Source of the DNA: JANMDR01 sp031376425
GTDB taxonomy: Bacteria > Pseudomonadota > Gammaproteobacteria > Burkholderiales > Usitatibacteraceae
Length of the DNA stretch: 12,678 nt
Direction of reading: 5' to 3'
Assembly (NCBI GenBank): GCA_031376425.1
Contig: JANMDR010000040.1
Coordinates: 1-12,678 of the forward strand
Part shown: piece by piece, positions 1-5,963 of the stretch
Layout: each line of letters begins with the position of its first letter
How positions within the stretch are numbered: position 1 is the first letter of the stretch
Made by a program: the position numbers and the translations under genes
Notes under the pieces: generated by a model
Seen by the model: only the letters and a program-made list of their open reading frames with translations
Told to the model about the DNA's origin: nothing
The model's database searches: none

Positions 1-2
1 TG

Positions 3-23
3 TCCACAGGCGAGCGCCGTGGA
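3..23. repeat. Imperfect inverted repeat next to the left edge, with DnaA-box-like arms
   Basis: TCCAC (3-7) and GGCG (9-12) pair with CGCC (15-18) and GTGGA (19-23), leaving one bulged A and a very short loop. Read on the minus strand this hairpin lies just past the stop of the small gene at 37-306, so it could be part of that operon's terminator. The T-run that would show this is beyond the window edge. The outer arms (TGTCCACA at 1-8 and GTGGATAA at 19-26) also resemble the DnaA box TTATCCACA and its complement. One pair of near-matches is not enough to call an origin. Confidence 0.35.
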
Positions 24-36
24 TAACCCTGAATCG

Positions 37-306
37 TCAAGAATCAACCAGTGCATACCGTTCATGCGAAACTAAACCCAAGAAGTAGCTATGTGTCCGT
101 GGAAACGGGGTAAGTCCACTGCCCGAATTTGACTCTGCTCGCCAGAGAAGCGAATGTTCGTCGGCATTACGATCGTAGGTGAGTTGAAACGCGCACACGG
201 TTTCTTCGGGTGTATACCAAACAACTAAATCAAGATCATCGGCCATGAACCATTGGCGCTTGGGCTCACCCGCTATCTGGCGGGTATTGTGGAGTGAGTG
301 GAGCAT
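37..306 (-). CDS. Small conserved hypothetical protein (89 aa)
   Basis: The 89-residue product has no signal peptide, membrane segment or catalytic motif that I can name. Its core (RQWFMADDLDLVVWY near residues 17-31, then CAFQLTYDR near 38-46 and EHSLLWR near 50-56) resembles a widespread family of roughly 100-residue proteins. I recall that family having an R-x-WF-x-D...DLIVW...GFQL-YD...LTW pattern; its function is unknown to me. The gene starts 19 bases after the stop of the thiamine-diphosphate enzyme on the same strand and is probably co-transcribed with it. The ATG at 306 has no clear Shine-Dalgarno sequence. An internal ATG at residue 21 would remove the RQWF segment, so I kept the longer form. 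That it is a real gene is fairly likely; its function is open. Confidence 0.68.
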   Translation of the reverse strand: MLHSLHNTRQIAGEPKRQWFMADDLDLVVWYTPEETVCAFQLTYDRNADEHSLLWRAESNSGSGLTPFPRTHSYFLGLVSHERYALVDS

Positions 307-325
307 AGAGTTTACGATATCGTTT

Positions 326-2026
326 TTATTTTGCCTGTGCCGTTGCTCTTATTGCGGCTAAGGTGGTGTTGGGCGAGATGGCTTCTGGGTCAATACGAAT
401 TTCAATGAGCGCCGGTTTGTCAGCAGCTTGCGCGCGCGCAAAAGCGGGGGCGAACTCAGCGGTATTTTCTACCACTTCGCCATGGGCACCAAAGGCTCTG
501 GCGTAAGCGGCAAAATCAGGGTTAGTGAGTGCAGTGCCGTGCACATTGCCTGGGAATTCACGTTCTTGATGCATACGAATGGTGCCGTACATGCCATTAT
601 TGACTACAATAAAAATCACGTTTAACTGATATTGCACAGCGGTGGCAAGCTCTTGGCCTGTCATTAAAAAACAACCATCACCGGCAAAGGCCACTACGGT
701 GCGGTCTGGTAGCACTGCCTTCGCGCCAATAGCAGCGGGTACGCCGTAGCCCATAGCACCTGATGTGGGTGCTAGTTGGGTGCGGAAGCTGTTGTCGGGG
801 ATATTGCGGCCATATTGATAGAAGCGATGCAGCCACGTGGCATAGTTGCCAGCACCGTTGGTTAAAATGGCGTCGGTTGGCAGTACCGCTGAAAGATGTT
901 GCATCACATCCCACATTTGTACTTTGCCCGGAATTTCTTTGCGGCTCTGCCATGCTTGGTAGTCGGCATTTGCACTGGTTGGGCTGTTTTCGCTCGTCAG
1001 TTTTGGTAACGCTGCAAGCACTTTGCAAATGGCTGGCATGGTGGCGTTAATCATTAAATCAGCTTGATACACGCGGCCTAATTCTTCCACACCTGCATGA
1101 ATGTGCACAAGAGTTTGCGCTGGAATGGGTGCAGTTAAAACGCTGTAGCCGCTGGTGGTCATTTCGCCTAAACGTGGCCCTAGCGCAATGATCAAATCCG
1201 CTTCTTTTAAGCGTGCCGCAAGTTTTGGGTTTATGCCAATGCCCACATCACCGGCGTAATTCGGGTGCGCGTTATTGAATAAATCTTGGAACCGAAAGGC
1301 GCAGCCAATAGGGATATTTTGGGTTTCGATAAAGCGTTGCAAATCATTGCAGGCTTCACTATTCCAGCCACAGCCGCCTGCGATGACAAAGGGTCGCTTG
1401 GCATTTTTCAGCAGGTTGGAGAAGGCCGTTAATTGGGCATCACCAGCCATTATTTCAACGCGTTGAAAAGCTCGGGCATCGGCTACTTCAACTATTGCCG
1501 AAAGTGTATCTTCCGGCAAAGCCAATACCACTGGCCCCATGCGCCCTGATGTTGCTACTTGATAGGCCCGCGCGATGTATTCAGGAATACGGTCAGCGCG
1601 ATCAATTTGCGCAACCCATTTTGCCATTTGGCCAAACATGCGGCGATAGTCGATCTCTTGAAACGCCTCGCGCTCAACAAAATCGTTACCCACTTGTCCG
1701 ATAAATAAAATCATCGGTGTGGAATCTTGAAAGGCGGTGTGCACACCGATAGACGCATTGGTAGCACCTGGCCCACGAGTGACTAAACAAATGCCTGGCT
1801 TACCGGTTAATTTGCCGTAAGCCTCGGCCATATTGGCGGCACCACTTTCGTGGCGGCAGGTGATGAGCTTGATGGTGTCGCGATTGGCATACAGCGCATC
1901 TAAAACCGGTAAGTAGCTTTCGCCCGGCACACAAAATGCTAAATCAGCACCGTGAATTTTTAGCTGGTCAACAAGAATTTCGCCACCGGTGCGAAGGCGA
2001 AGCGGGTTTGCGATTGGAGTCGTCAT
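326..2026 (-). CDS. Thiamine-diphosphate-dependent enzyme, acetolactate synthase large-subunit-like
   Basis: At 566 residues it has the full three-domain fold of the acetolactate synthase/pyruvate oxidase family. In the N-terminal pyrimidine-binding domain, Glu60 (in CRHESGAANMAEAY) is the glutamate that activates the cofactor, and LVTRGPGATN follows at 81-90. The central domain is at about 190-345. The C-terminal pyrophosphate domain has the metal-binding GDG (449-451) followed 25 residues later by NN (476-477). Enzymes of this family decarboxylate a 2-oxoacid and pass the carbanion to an acceptor. After NN the sequence reads GMYGTIRMHQE and not the GMV-x-QWQ of biosynthetic acetohydroxyacid synthase, and no regulatory subunit gene lies alongside. 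The substrate is therefore uncertain, and ilvB/ilvI should not be assigned. The ATG at 2026 is the only start that keeps the usual LRTGGEILVDQL opening; it has no clear Shine-Dalgarno sequence. Confidence 0.9.
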   Translation of the reverse strand: MTTPIANPLRLRTGGEILVDQLKIHGADLAFCVPGESYLPVLDALYANRDTIKLITCRHESGAANMAEAYGKLTGKPGICLVTRGPGATNASIGVHTAFQDSTPMILFIGQVGNDFVEREAFQEIDYRRMFGQMAKWVAQIDRADRIPEYIARAYQVATSGRMGPVVLALPEDTLSAIVEVADARAFQRVEIMAGDAQLTAFSNLLKNAKRPFVIAGGCGWNSEACNDLQRFIETQNIPIGCAFRFQDLFNNAHPNYAGDVGIGINPKLAARLKEADLIIALGPRLGEMTTSGYSVLTAPIPAQTLVHIHAGVEELGRVYQADLMINATMPAICKVLAALPKLTSENSPTSANADYQAWQSRKEIPGKVQMWDVMQHLSAVLPTDAILTNGAGNYATWLHRFYQYGRNIPDNSFRTQLAPTSGAMGYGVPAAIGAKAVLPDRTVVAFAGDGCFLMTGQELATAVQYQLNVIFIVVNNGMYGTIRMHQEREFPGNVHGTALTNPDFAAYARAFGAHGEVVENTAEFAPAFARAQAADKPALIEIRIDPEAISPNTTLAAIRATAQAK

Positions 2027-2183
2027 TGTTTTTGGAGGTATGGCTAAAAAATAATCAATCTCGCAATTGTACTTGTTCTGGCATACTTTGCTCTGTGGCG
2101 TACATGCAAATACCTAGAAGCCAAAGTGCTATATATGCCTGTAAGTAGGGCACTTATAGCGCATAAAATGCAAGTACATCCGG

Positions 2184-2654
2184 CTAAATTGCGTGCACTA
2201 ACCGCTCCATCAAGGCATTGTTCAGCATTACATTCCGAACAATGACTTCTTGTTGCTTAATGAGCGTAAAGCCGTGCTTTGCAAAAAATGGCTGCGCGGT
2301 AAGGCTCACATGCGCGTGCAGTTTGGGAATATCCTTCGCTTTGGCAGTTGAGATGATGTGTTGCATCAGCCACTTTCCTACACCTTGTTTTGCATTTTCG
2401 GCGGATACAAAAAAATGGTCGATCAGGCCATCCGCCTGTAGGTCTGCATAGGCAATGAGTGCGTTTTCTTTCTCTATCACAAAGGGATTCAGAGCCTGCA
2501 TTTTCTCTTCCCAACGGCTCACGTTGTAGGTAGCTGGTGCCCAAGCATCAAGTTGCGCTTGTTTATAATGCTGGCTGGCTAAGCCGTGAATAGCTGCGTA
2601 AAATACATCGTGGAGTGCACGTTCGTCGCCACGTTGGAAGGGTCGGAGATGCAT
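2184..2654 (-). CDS. GNAT-family N-acetyltransferase, YafP type
   Basis: The 156-residue product has the layout of a single GNAT domain, which moves an acetyl group from acetyl-CoA to an amine. The acetyl-CoA pyrophosphate loop is AKQGVGKWLM (about 88-97). Further family landmarks are the N-terminal ASQHYKQAQLDAWAP (26-40) and the late AQPFFAKHGFTLIKQQEV (120-137). These match the E. coli YafP pattern (ASQHYSPQQISAWA and PFFERYGFQTVKQQ) as I remember it. The substrate is unknown. It is transcribed away from the lipoprotein gene across a 138-base gap. A loose hairpin with AGTGC/GCACT arms lies downstream, within 2120-2160, without a T-run, so no firm terminator can be called. Confidence 0.87.
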   Translation of the reverse strand: MHLRPFQRGDERALHDVFYAAIHGLASQHYKQAQLDAWAPATYNVSRWEEKMQALNPFVIEKENALIAYADLQADGLIDHFFVSAENAKQGVGKWLMQHIISTAKAKDIPKLHAHVSLTAQPFFAKHGFTLIKQQEVIVRNVMLNNALMERLVHAI

Positions 2655-2779
2655 GCTGATTCCCCTGCAGTGTTGAGTGATGCAATAAGTTTACGCCGAT
2701 TTAGGCGTTAAAATGGCCTTGATTTAACAATTAAGAATTGCTTCCCTAGGCTTTTGTTCCACTGTTGATTTTATTTTTT

Positions 2780-2784
2780 AAAGG
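2780..2784 (+). promoter_or_regulatory. Ribosome binding site that decides the lipoprotein start
   Basis: AAAGG ends eight bases before the ATG at 2793, a normal distance. It lies only two bases before the upstream in-frame TTG at 2787, so the ATG is preferred over the longest open frame. Confidence 0.6.
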
Positions 2785-2792
2785 TTTTGACG

Positions 2793-3485
2793 ATGATGGT
2801 TTTGAACATGGGCACAGGTTTGAGTGGAAAAGATGTAGCAAAAAATCGCTTGATATCGCAGCATAATTTCGCAAAATTTGGCGTGATGATTTTGCTGCCT
2901 TTAGTGTTGAGTGCCTGCCAAACGGCTGCACCCCCTGCTGCTGCAGGTGCCAGCATAGCGGCGGCCACAGCCAATCCCGCGCCCGCCATCGCCAAAAAAC
3001 CACTTTTGAGCAATATGAATTTTCAAGTATGGGCGGCGCAGGGTAGTATCCAGTGCGCAACAGAATGGGTATGCTCTCAGCATACCGGTCCCTTGTCGTA
3101 TGTGTTTAGCCACGACAGGATCGTTACTAAAAGCGGTACGGGTAGCGCATCTATCGAGCGTACTGGCCCTGAAGATTGGGGCACGATGTGGCAGAACTTA
3201 GATTATCAAGCTATTGCAGGGCGCAAAATTCGTGTGTCGGCACAGGTTAAACGTGCCAATGTCGTGGGCAAGGGCGGTGGTTTGAGTTTTGTGAGCACCG
3301 GCGGGAGTATGGTTGAGCAAGCGCCCATCGTCGATAAATTTATTGAAGGCACTAATGATTGGCAGCGGGAAGAATTGGTCATCACGTTGCCACGATCCAT
3401 TACGTATGCGCGCGTGGGGTTTGCGCTAGAAGGCAGCGGCAAAATGTGGGTGGATAACTTTATGGTAGAAATATTGCCTAACTAA
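2793..3485 (+). CDS. Predicted outer-membrane lipoprotein of unknown function
   Basis: The product is 230 residues from the ATG at 2793. A long, positively charged n-region of about 30 residues leads into a hydrophobic stretch and a lipobox (VLSAC, Cys42 counted from this start; bases about 2901-2918). Signal peptidase II would cleave before the cysteine and leave a lipid anchor. Residue +2 is Gln, not Asp, which under the E. coli Lol rule favours the outer membrane. Next come an Ala/Pro linker (about 46-68) and a domain of some 160 residues. This domain has alternating beta-strand character, and tryptophans and glycines near its end (DWQREELVIT, RVGFALEGSGKMWVDNF). That ending resembles carbohydrate-binding or galactose-binding beta-sandwich domains, but only in style, and I name no family. 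It stands alone on the plus strand and ends at a bidirectional terminator shared with glutaryl-CoA dehydrogenase. Confidence 0.82.
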   Translation: MMVLNMGTGLSGKDVAKNRLISQHNFAKFGVMILLPLVLSACQTAAPPAAAGASIAAATANPAPAIAKKPLLSNMNFQVWAAQGSIQCATEWVCSQHTGPLSYVFSHDRIVTKSGTGSASIERTGPEDWGTMWQNLDYQAIAGRKIRVSAQVKRANVVGKGGGLSFVSTGGSMVEQAPIVDKFIEGTNDWQREELVITLPRSITYARVGFALEGSGKMWVDNFMVEILPN

Positions 3486-3506
3486 ACATACGTCGCTTAA
3501 AAACTA

Positions 3507-3550
3507 AAATGCCCCAAGATTCCCTATAACAAGGTTCTCGGGGCATTTTT
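3507..3550. terminator. Bidirectional rho-independent terminator between convergent genes
   Basis: AAAATGCCCC (3506-3515) pairs with GGGGCATTTT (3540-3549), and a short inner AGA/TCT pairing continues inside the loop. An A-run on one side and a T-run on the other give it terminator shape on both strands. It lies 21 bases past the lipoprotein stop and 17 bases past the stop of glutaryl-CoA dehydrogenase, so it can end both transcripts. Confidence 0.85.
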
Positions 3551-3566
3551 GCGAGTGCAAAACTAA

Positions 3567-4763
3567 TTAGCCAAACGCATTCAATCCCGTTTGCGCCCGC
3601 CCTAAAATAAGGGCGTGCACATCATGGGTACCCTCATAGGTATTTACCGCTTCTAAATTCATCACGTGGCGAATGATATGGTATTCGTCGGCAATGCCGT
3701 TGCCACCGTGCATATCACGCGCCATACGAGCAATGTCTAAGGATTTACCGCAGCTATTGCGCTTCACCATCGAAATCATTTCCGGTGTTACACGGCCTTC
3801 ATCCATTAAGCGACCCACCCGCAGGCAGGCTTGCAAACCCAAGGTAATTTCGGTTTGCATATCGGCTAATTTTTTCTGAATCAATTGTGTGGCTGCCAAA
3901 GGCTTGCCAAACATGATGCGATCCAAAGTGTATTGACGCGCTTGATGCCAGCAAAACTCTGCCGCACCTAACGCACCAAAGCTAATGCCGTAACGGGCTT
4001 TATTTAGGCAGCCAAAAGGCCCTTTTAAGCCTTTAACATTGGGCAGATAATTCTCATCCGGCACAAATACATCGTCCATCACAATTTCGCCGGTGATTGA
4101 CGCACGGAGCGAGAACTTGCCCTCAATTTTTGGTGCGGTTAAGCCCTTCATGCCTTTTTCAAGCACGAAGCCGCGAATATCACCCGCATCATCTTTTGCC
4201 CAAACTACAAAAACATCGGCGATAGGCGAATTGGTAATCCACATTTTTGCGCCATGCACTTTATAGCCACCCGGCACTTTTTTAGCGTGCGTGCTCATCG
4301 AAGAAGGATCAGAGCCAGCGTTAGGCTCCGTTAAGCCAAAGCAACCCACCAACTCACCAGACGCCAAGCCCGGCAGCCATTTTTGGCGCTGCGCCTCGGT
4401 GCCATATTCGTGAATAGGATGCATCACCAATGATGATTGCACACTCATAGCGGAGCGATAACCGGAATCGACACGCTCCACCTCACGTGCAATGAGCCCG
4501 TAACACACGTAGTTAATACCTGCACAGCCATAACCATTGATGGTGGCACCAAGCAGCCCCAACGCACCCATTTCGCGCATGATTTCGCGATCAAACACTT
4601 CGTTACGATTAGCCAGCAACACGCGCGGCATAAGCTTATCTTGACAATAATCGCGGGCGCTATCACGCACCATGCGCTCTTCTTCAGACAATTGATCGTC
4701 AAACAGTAAGGCGTCATCCCACTTAAATTGGGCTTTATTGGCGGGGAGATCGTTTGGTTTCAT
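3567..4763 (-). CDS. gcdH: Glutaryl-CoA dehydrogenase
   Basis: This flavoprotein oxidises and decarboxylates glutaryl-CoA to crotonyl-CoA in lysine, hydroxylysine and tryptophan breakdown, passing electrons to electron-transfer flavoprotein. From the ATG at 4763 it is 398 residues, the usual length. Visible acyl-CoA dehydrogenase landmarks are the FAD/substrate motif CFGLTEPNAGSDP (about 141-153), WITNSP (175-180), FGKPLAATQLIQ (285-296) and MHGGNGI (351-357). The catalytic base is Glu377 in NTYEGTHDVHALILGRA; Y-E-G-T-H-D is the GCDH signature within this superfamily. A longer frame opens at TTG 4805, but the possible -10 element TAGAAT at 4820-4815 would start transcription there, so the ATG is preferred. 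A weak GAAAG lies 7 bases before this ATG. The LysR-type regulator and CoA-transferase genes often found beside gcdH are absent here. Confidence 0.95.
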   Translation of the reverse strand: MKPNDLPANKAQFKWDDALLFDDQLSEEERMVRDSARDYCQDKLMPRVLLANRNEVFDREIMREMGALGLLGATINGYGCAGINYVCYGLIAREVERVDSGYRSAMSVQSSLVMHPIHEYGTEAQRQKWLPGLASGELVGCFGLTEPNAGSDPSSMSTHAKKVPGGYKVHGAKMWITNSPIADVFVVWAKDDAGDIRGFVLEKGMKGLTAPKIEGKFSLRASITGEIVMDDVFVPDENYLPNVKGLKGPFGCLNKARYGISFGALGAAEFCWHQARQYTLDRIMFGKPLAATQLIQKKLADMQTEITLGLQACLRVGRLMDEGRVTPEMISMVKRNSCGKSLDIARMARDMHGGNGIADEYHIIRHVMNLEAVNTYEGTHDVHALILGRAQTGLNAFG

Positions 4764-5197
4764 GGGCGTGCTTTCAAAATAACGGCTGAAAATTTGTCCG
4801 GACAACTTTGTAGAATTCTACCTTGTTAGGCTAAAACTTGGTAGTAATTTTGCCGTGATGGTAGCAGAGCTTCGCCCTGCCGTGTAGTTAAAGCAGGCTA
4901 CTGATGCACAAGGCGCAAAAAATAAGTTTTTCGTTATTGTAACCGTTAAGGGTTTTTACCTATCGTAGTTAAGCTGAATTAGCTGCGTGTAAATTTTTAT
5001 GGCGAGCACTATAGCGCTGATTAGGCGCATACAACAAAGTAATGGCGCAAAATTTGCGCAACGAATGTTTGAAGAAGCTGGTATTTAGGGCGTTTTCGGG
5101 CGTATTATGAGTGTGTACCCAGCACTTTAAAGCCCCACATTAAACCTGAATAATTGTGTTTTGAGCCTATTTAGGTTCCATTTTGTAAAAAAATCAC
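4764..5197. other. Non-coding stretch upstream of gcdH and of the putative small RNA
   Basis: No convincing protein gene lies here. It should hold the gcdH promoter: on the minus strand TAGAAT (4820-4815) is a 5/6 match to the -10 consensus, but I see no good -35. The same bases form the perfect palindrome GTAGAATTCTAC (4810-4821). A second palindrome, GCGCAAAATTTGCGC, is at 5045-5059. A small hairpin GAGCCT-ATTT-AGGTTC (5163-5178) is followed by TTTT and might act as a weak plus-strand terminator just before the RNA promoter. A 22-codon plus-strand frame (5042-5110) has no ribosome binding site and was not called. Confidence 0.6.
4810..4821. repeat. Perfect 12-base palindrome at the gcdH promoter
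   Basis: GTAGAATTCTAC is self-complementary and overlaps the likely -10 hexamer of gcdH (TAGAAT on the minus strand), 47 bases before the ATG. A regulator bound here would block transcription, but the site matches no operator consensus I can name. Confidence 0.35.
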
Positions 5198-5226
5198 TTG
5201 GCAGATTTGTAAGTTTTAGGTAATCT
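5198..5226 (+). promoter_or_regulatory. Sigma70-type promoter for the putative small RNA
   Basis: The -35 element TTGGCA (5198-5203) matches the consensus in five of six positions. After exactly 17 bases comes TAATCT (5221-5226), which keeps the three most conserved -10 positions (T1, A2, T6). An overlapping TCTAAT (5224-5229) matches 5/6 but would need a 20-base spacer. Transcription would begin near 5233, at the first base of the first hairpin of the RNA described next. Confidence 0.6.
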
Positions 5227-5232
5227 AATGGT

Positions 5233-5420
5233 TGGTACATGAGTGGTACCGGAAGCGAAACATAGCTTTTCCCTTGTTGAGTGCGAGGGTTTAGAAATGT
5301 TTTGTGGGTGTTGCCCTACTTAACATAGGGCAACAGGGTAGCAAAGCCTATCGGAATGAGTGCCGGTAGCGCTTTTTCAGCCGATGTGCGTCCTTGCGAT
5401 GCGCATCGGTTTTTTCTTTT
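5233..5420 (+). ncRNA. Putative structured small RNA, about 188 nt, five hairpins
   Basis: No known RNA family was recognised. Between the promoter at 5198-5226 and a strong terminator the plus strand folds into five consecutive hairpins. H1 is GGTAC/GTACC (5234-5250). H2 is CCCTTG/CGAGGG (5271-5289). H3 is a perfect 10-bp stem, TGTTGCCCTA/TAGGGCAACA (5309-5335). H4 is a 12-bp stem with one bulged C, with arms 5343-5354 and 5363-5375. H5 is CCGATGTGC/GCGCATCGG (5381-5409), followed by six Ts and four more. The loops of H1, H2 and H4 all contain UGAGUG (AUGAGUG, UUGAGUG, AAUGAGUG); H3 has CUUAACA. Such an array could bind a protein or pair with CACUCA in target RNAs, but this is inference. It does not look like 6S, 4.5S, tmRNA, RNase P RNA or a GGA-loop CsrB-type RNA. 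Its U-tract touches the stop codon of the convergent asparaginase-like gene. Confidence 0.6.
5381..5420 (+). terminator. Rho-independent terminator of the putative small RNA
   Basis: A nine-pair stem (CCGATGTGC at 5381-5389 with GCGCATCGG at 5401-5409, one G-U pair) closes an 11-base loop and is followed at once by TTTTTTCTTTT. No T-run follows on the other strand, so it serves plus-strand transcription only. No plus-strand protein gene lies upstream of it as far back as the lipoprotein, which has its own terminator. Confidence 0.8.
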
Positions 5421-5925
5421 AAGTCAGCCCACCCTCAAACACCCCCTCAACCTTATTCTTCGCCACATCATCATGCAAAAACACGCGGCCATTCATAGCG
5501 ATATAGGTTTCGTTTGGTTGGGTGATGGCGGCGGATACGGCGAAGCCTAGGTTAAACAGGGCGTCTGAACCTTGTACGGAATAGGGCACCATGGCACCGG
5601 TAAATACAATGGTTTTGGCGAGTTTTGCGGCACCTACAACGCGCGCGGTTTGTGCCATGGTGTCGGTGCCGTGGATAACGATAATGGCGGCTTCTGGCGC
5701 GTTTTGGCAGGCGCTTAACACTTGGGTGCGGTAGGCATCATCCATGTTTAAGCTGTCGATTAGCGGCAATAATTGAATTTCATAGGGAATGGTTAAACGT
5801 GCCTGCTTTAAAATAGCGGGCAGGTGCGAATCGGTGAAGGTAAGCTCACCTTTTATGGCATCGTAGTGTTTATCAAACGTGCCGCCGGTAACTAAAATTC
5901 TGATGGCAGTGGCTGGATTAGGCAT
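5419..5925 (-). CDS. Single-domain asparaginase-like protein
   Basis: The 168-residue product corresponds only to the N-terminal, catalytic domain of L-asparaginases, which split asparagine into aspartate and ammonia and are usually about 330 residues. Both threonine motifs are present: TGGTFD (13-18, nucleophile-type Thr16) and HGTDTM (85-90, Thr87-Asp88). The later TGAMVPYSVQGSDALFNLGFAV (109-130) matches the TGAMRP...DG..NL segment. The second domain is absent, yet the frame ends cleanly, and I know of similar short asparaginase-domain proteins in other gammaproteobacteria. It is therefore probably a distinct family and not a broken gene. Full asparaginases complete the active site with residues from the second domain of a partner subunit, so activity cannot be assumed. 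It is last in a minus-strand run behind the glutathione S-transferase (38-base gap). Confidence 0.85.
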   Translation of the reverse strand: MPNPATAIRILVTGGTFDKHYDAIKGELTFTDSHLPAILKQARLTIPYEIQLLPLIDSLNMDDAYRTQVLSACQNAPEAAIIVIHGTDTMAQTARVVGAAKLAKTIVFTGAMVPYSVQGSDALFNLGFAVSAAITQPNETYIAMNGRVFLHDDVAKNKVEGVFEGGLT

Positions 5926-5963
5926 GGTTTTTAGCGTAAAAAATAGGCGGTGAGATAAGAAGG

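Noticed and set aside
763..1050. Several long plus-strand frames opposite the thiamine-diphosphate enzyme, and similar frames opposite gcdH, WS/DGAT and the phasin
   Set aside because: They are antisense shadows of well-supported genes, with low-complexity or cysteine/tryptophan-rich translations and no start signals.
2040..2056. GGAGG followed by ATG-GCT-AAA-AAA-TAA on the plus strand
   Set aside because: The spacing is about one base and the peptide is four residues; no leader-peptide context with a downstream plus-strand gene.
5042..5110. 22-codon plus-strand frame (MAQNLRNECLKKL...)
   Set aside because: No Shine-Dalgarno sequence and no promoter; its start lies within the palindrome region.
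5321..5386. Similarity to the cyclic-di-GMP-I (GEMM) riboswitch: ATAGGGCAACAG, GGGTAGCAAAGCC and CCGGTAGC in similar order
   Set aside because: The hairpin with a GNRA tetraloop that should separate the first two motifs is missing, GGGCAAC and AAAGC are instead locked in perfect stems H3 and H4, and no plus-strand gene lies downstream to be controlled. An Infernal search with RF01051 would settle it; a significant hit would reverse this.
5356..5550. 64-codon plus-strand frame starting in the H4 loop
   Set aside because: It runs through the terminator and then antisense to the asparaginase-like gene; there is no ribosome binding site and no protein-like composition.
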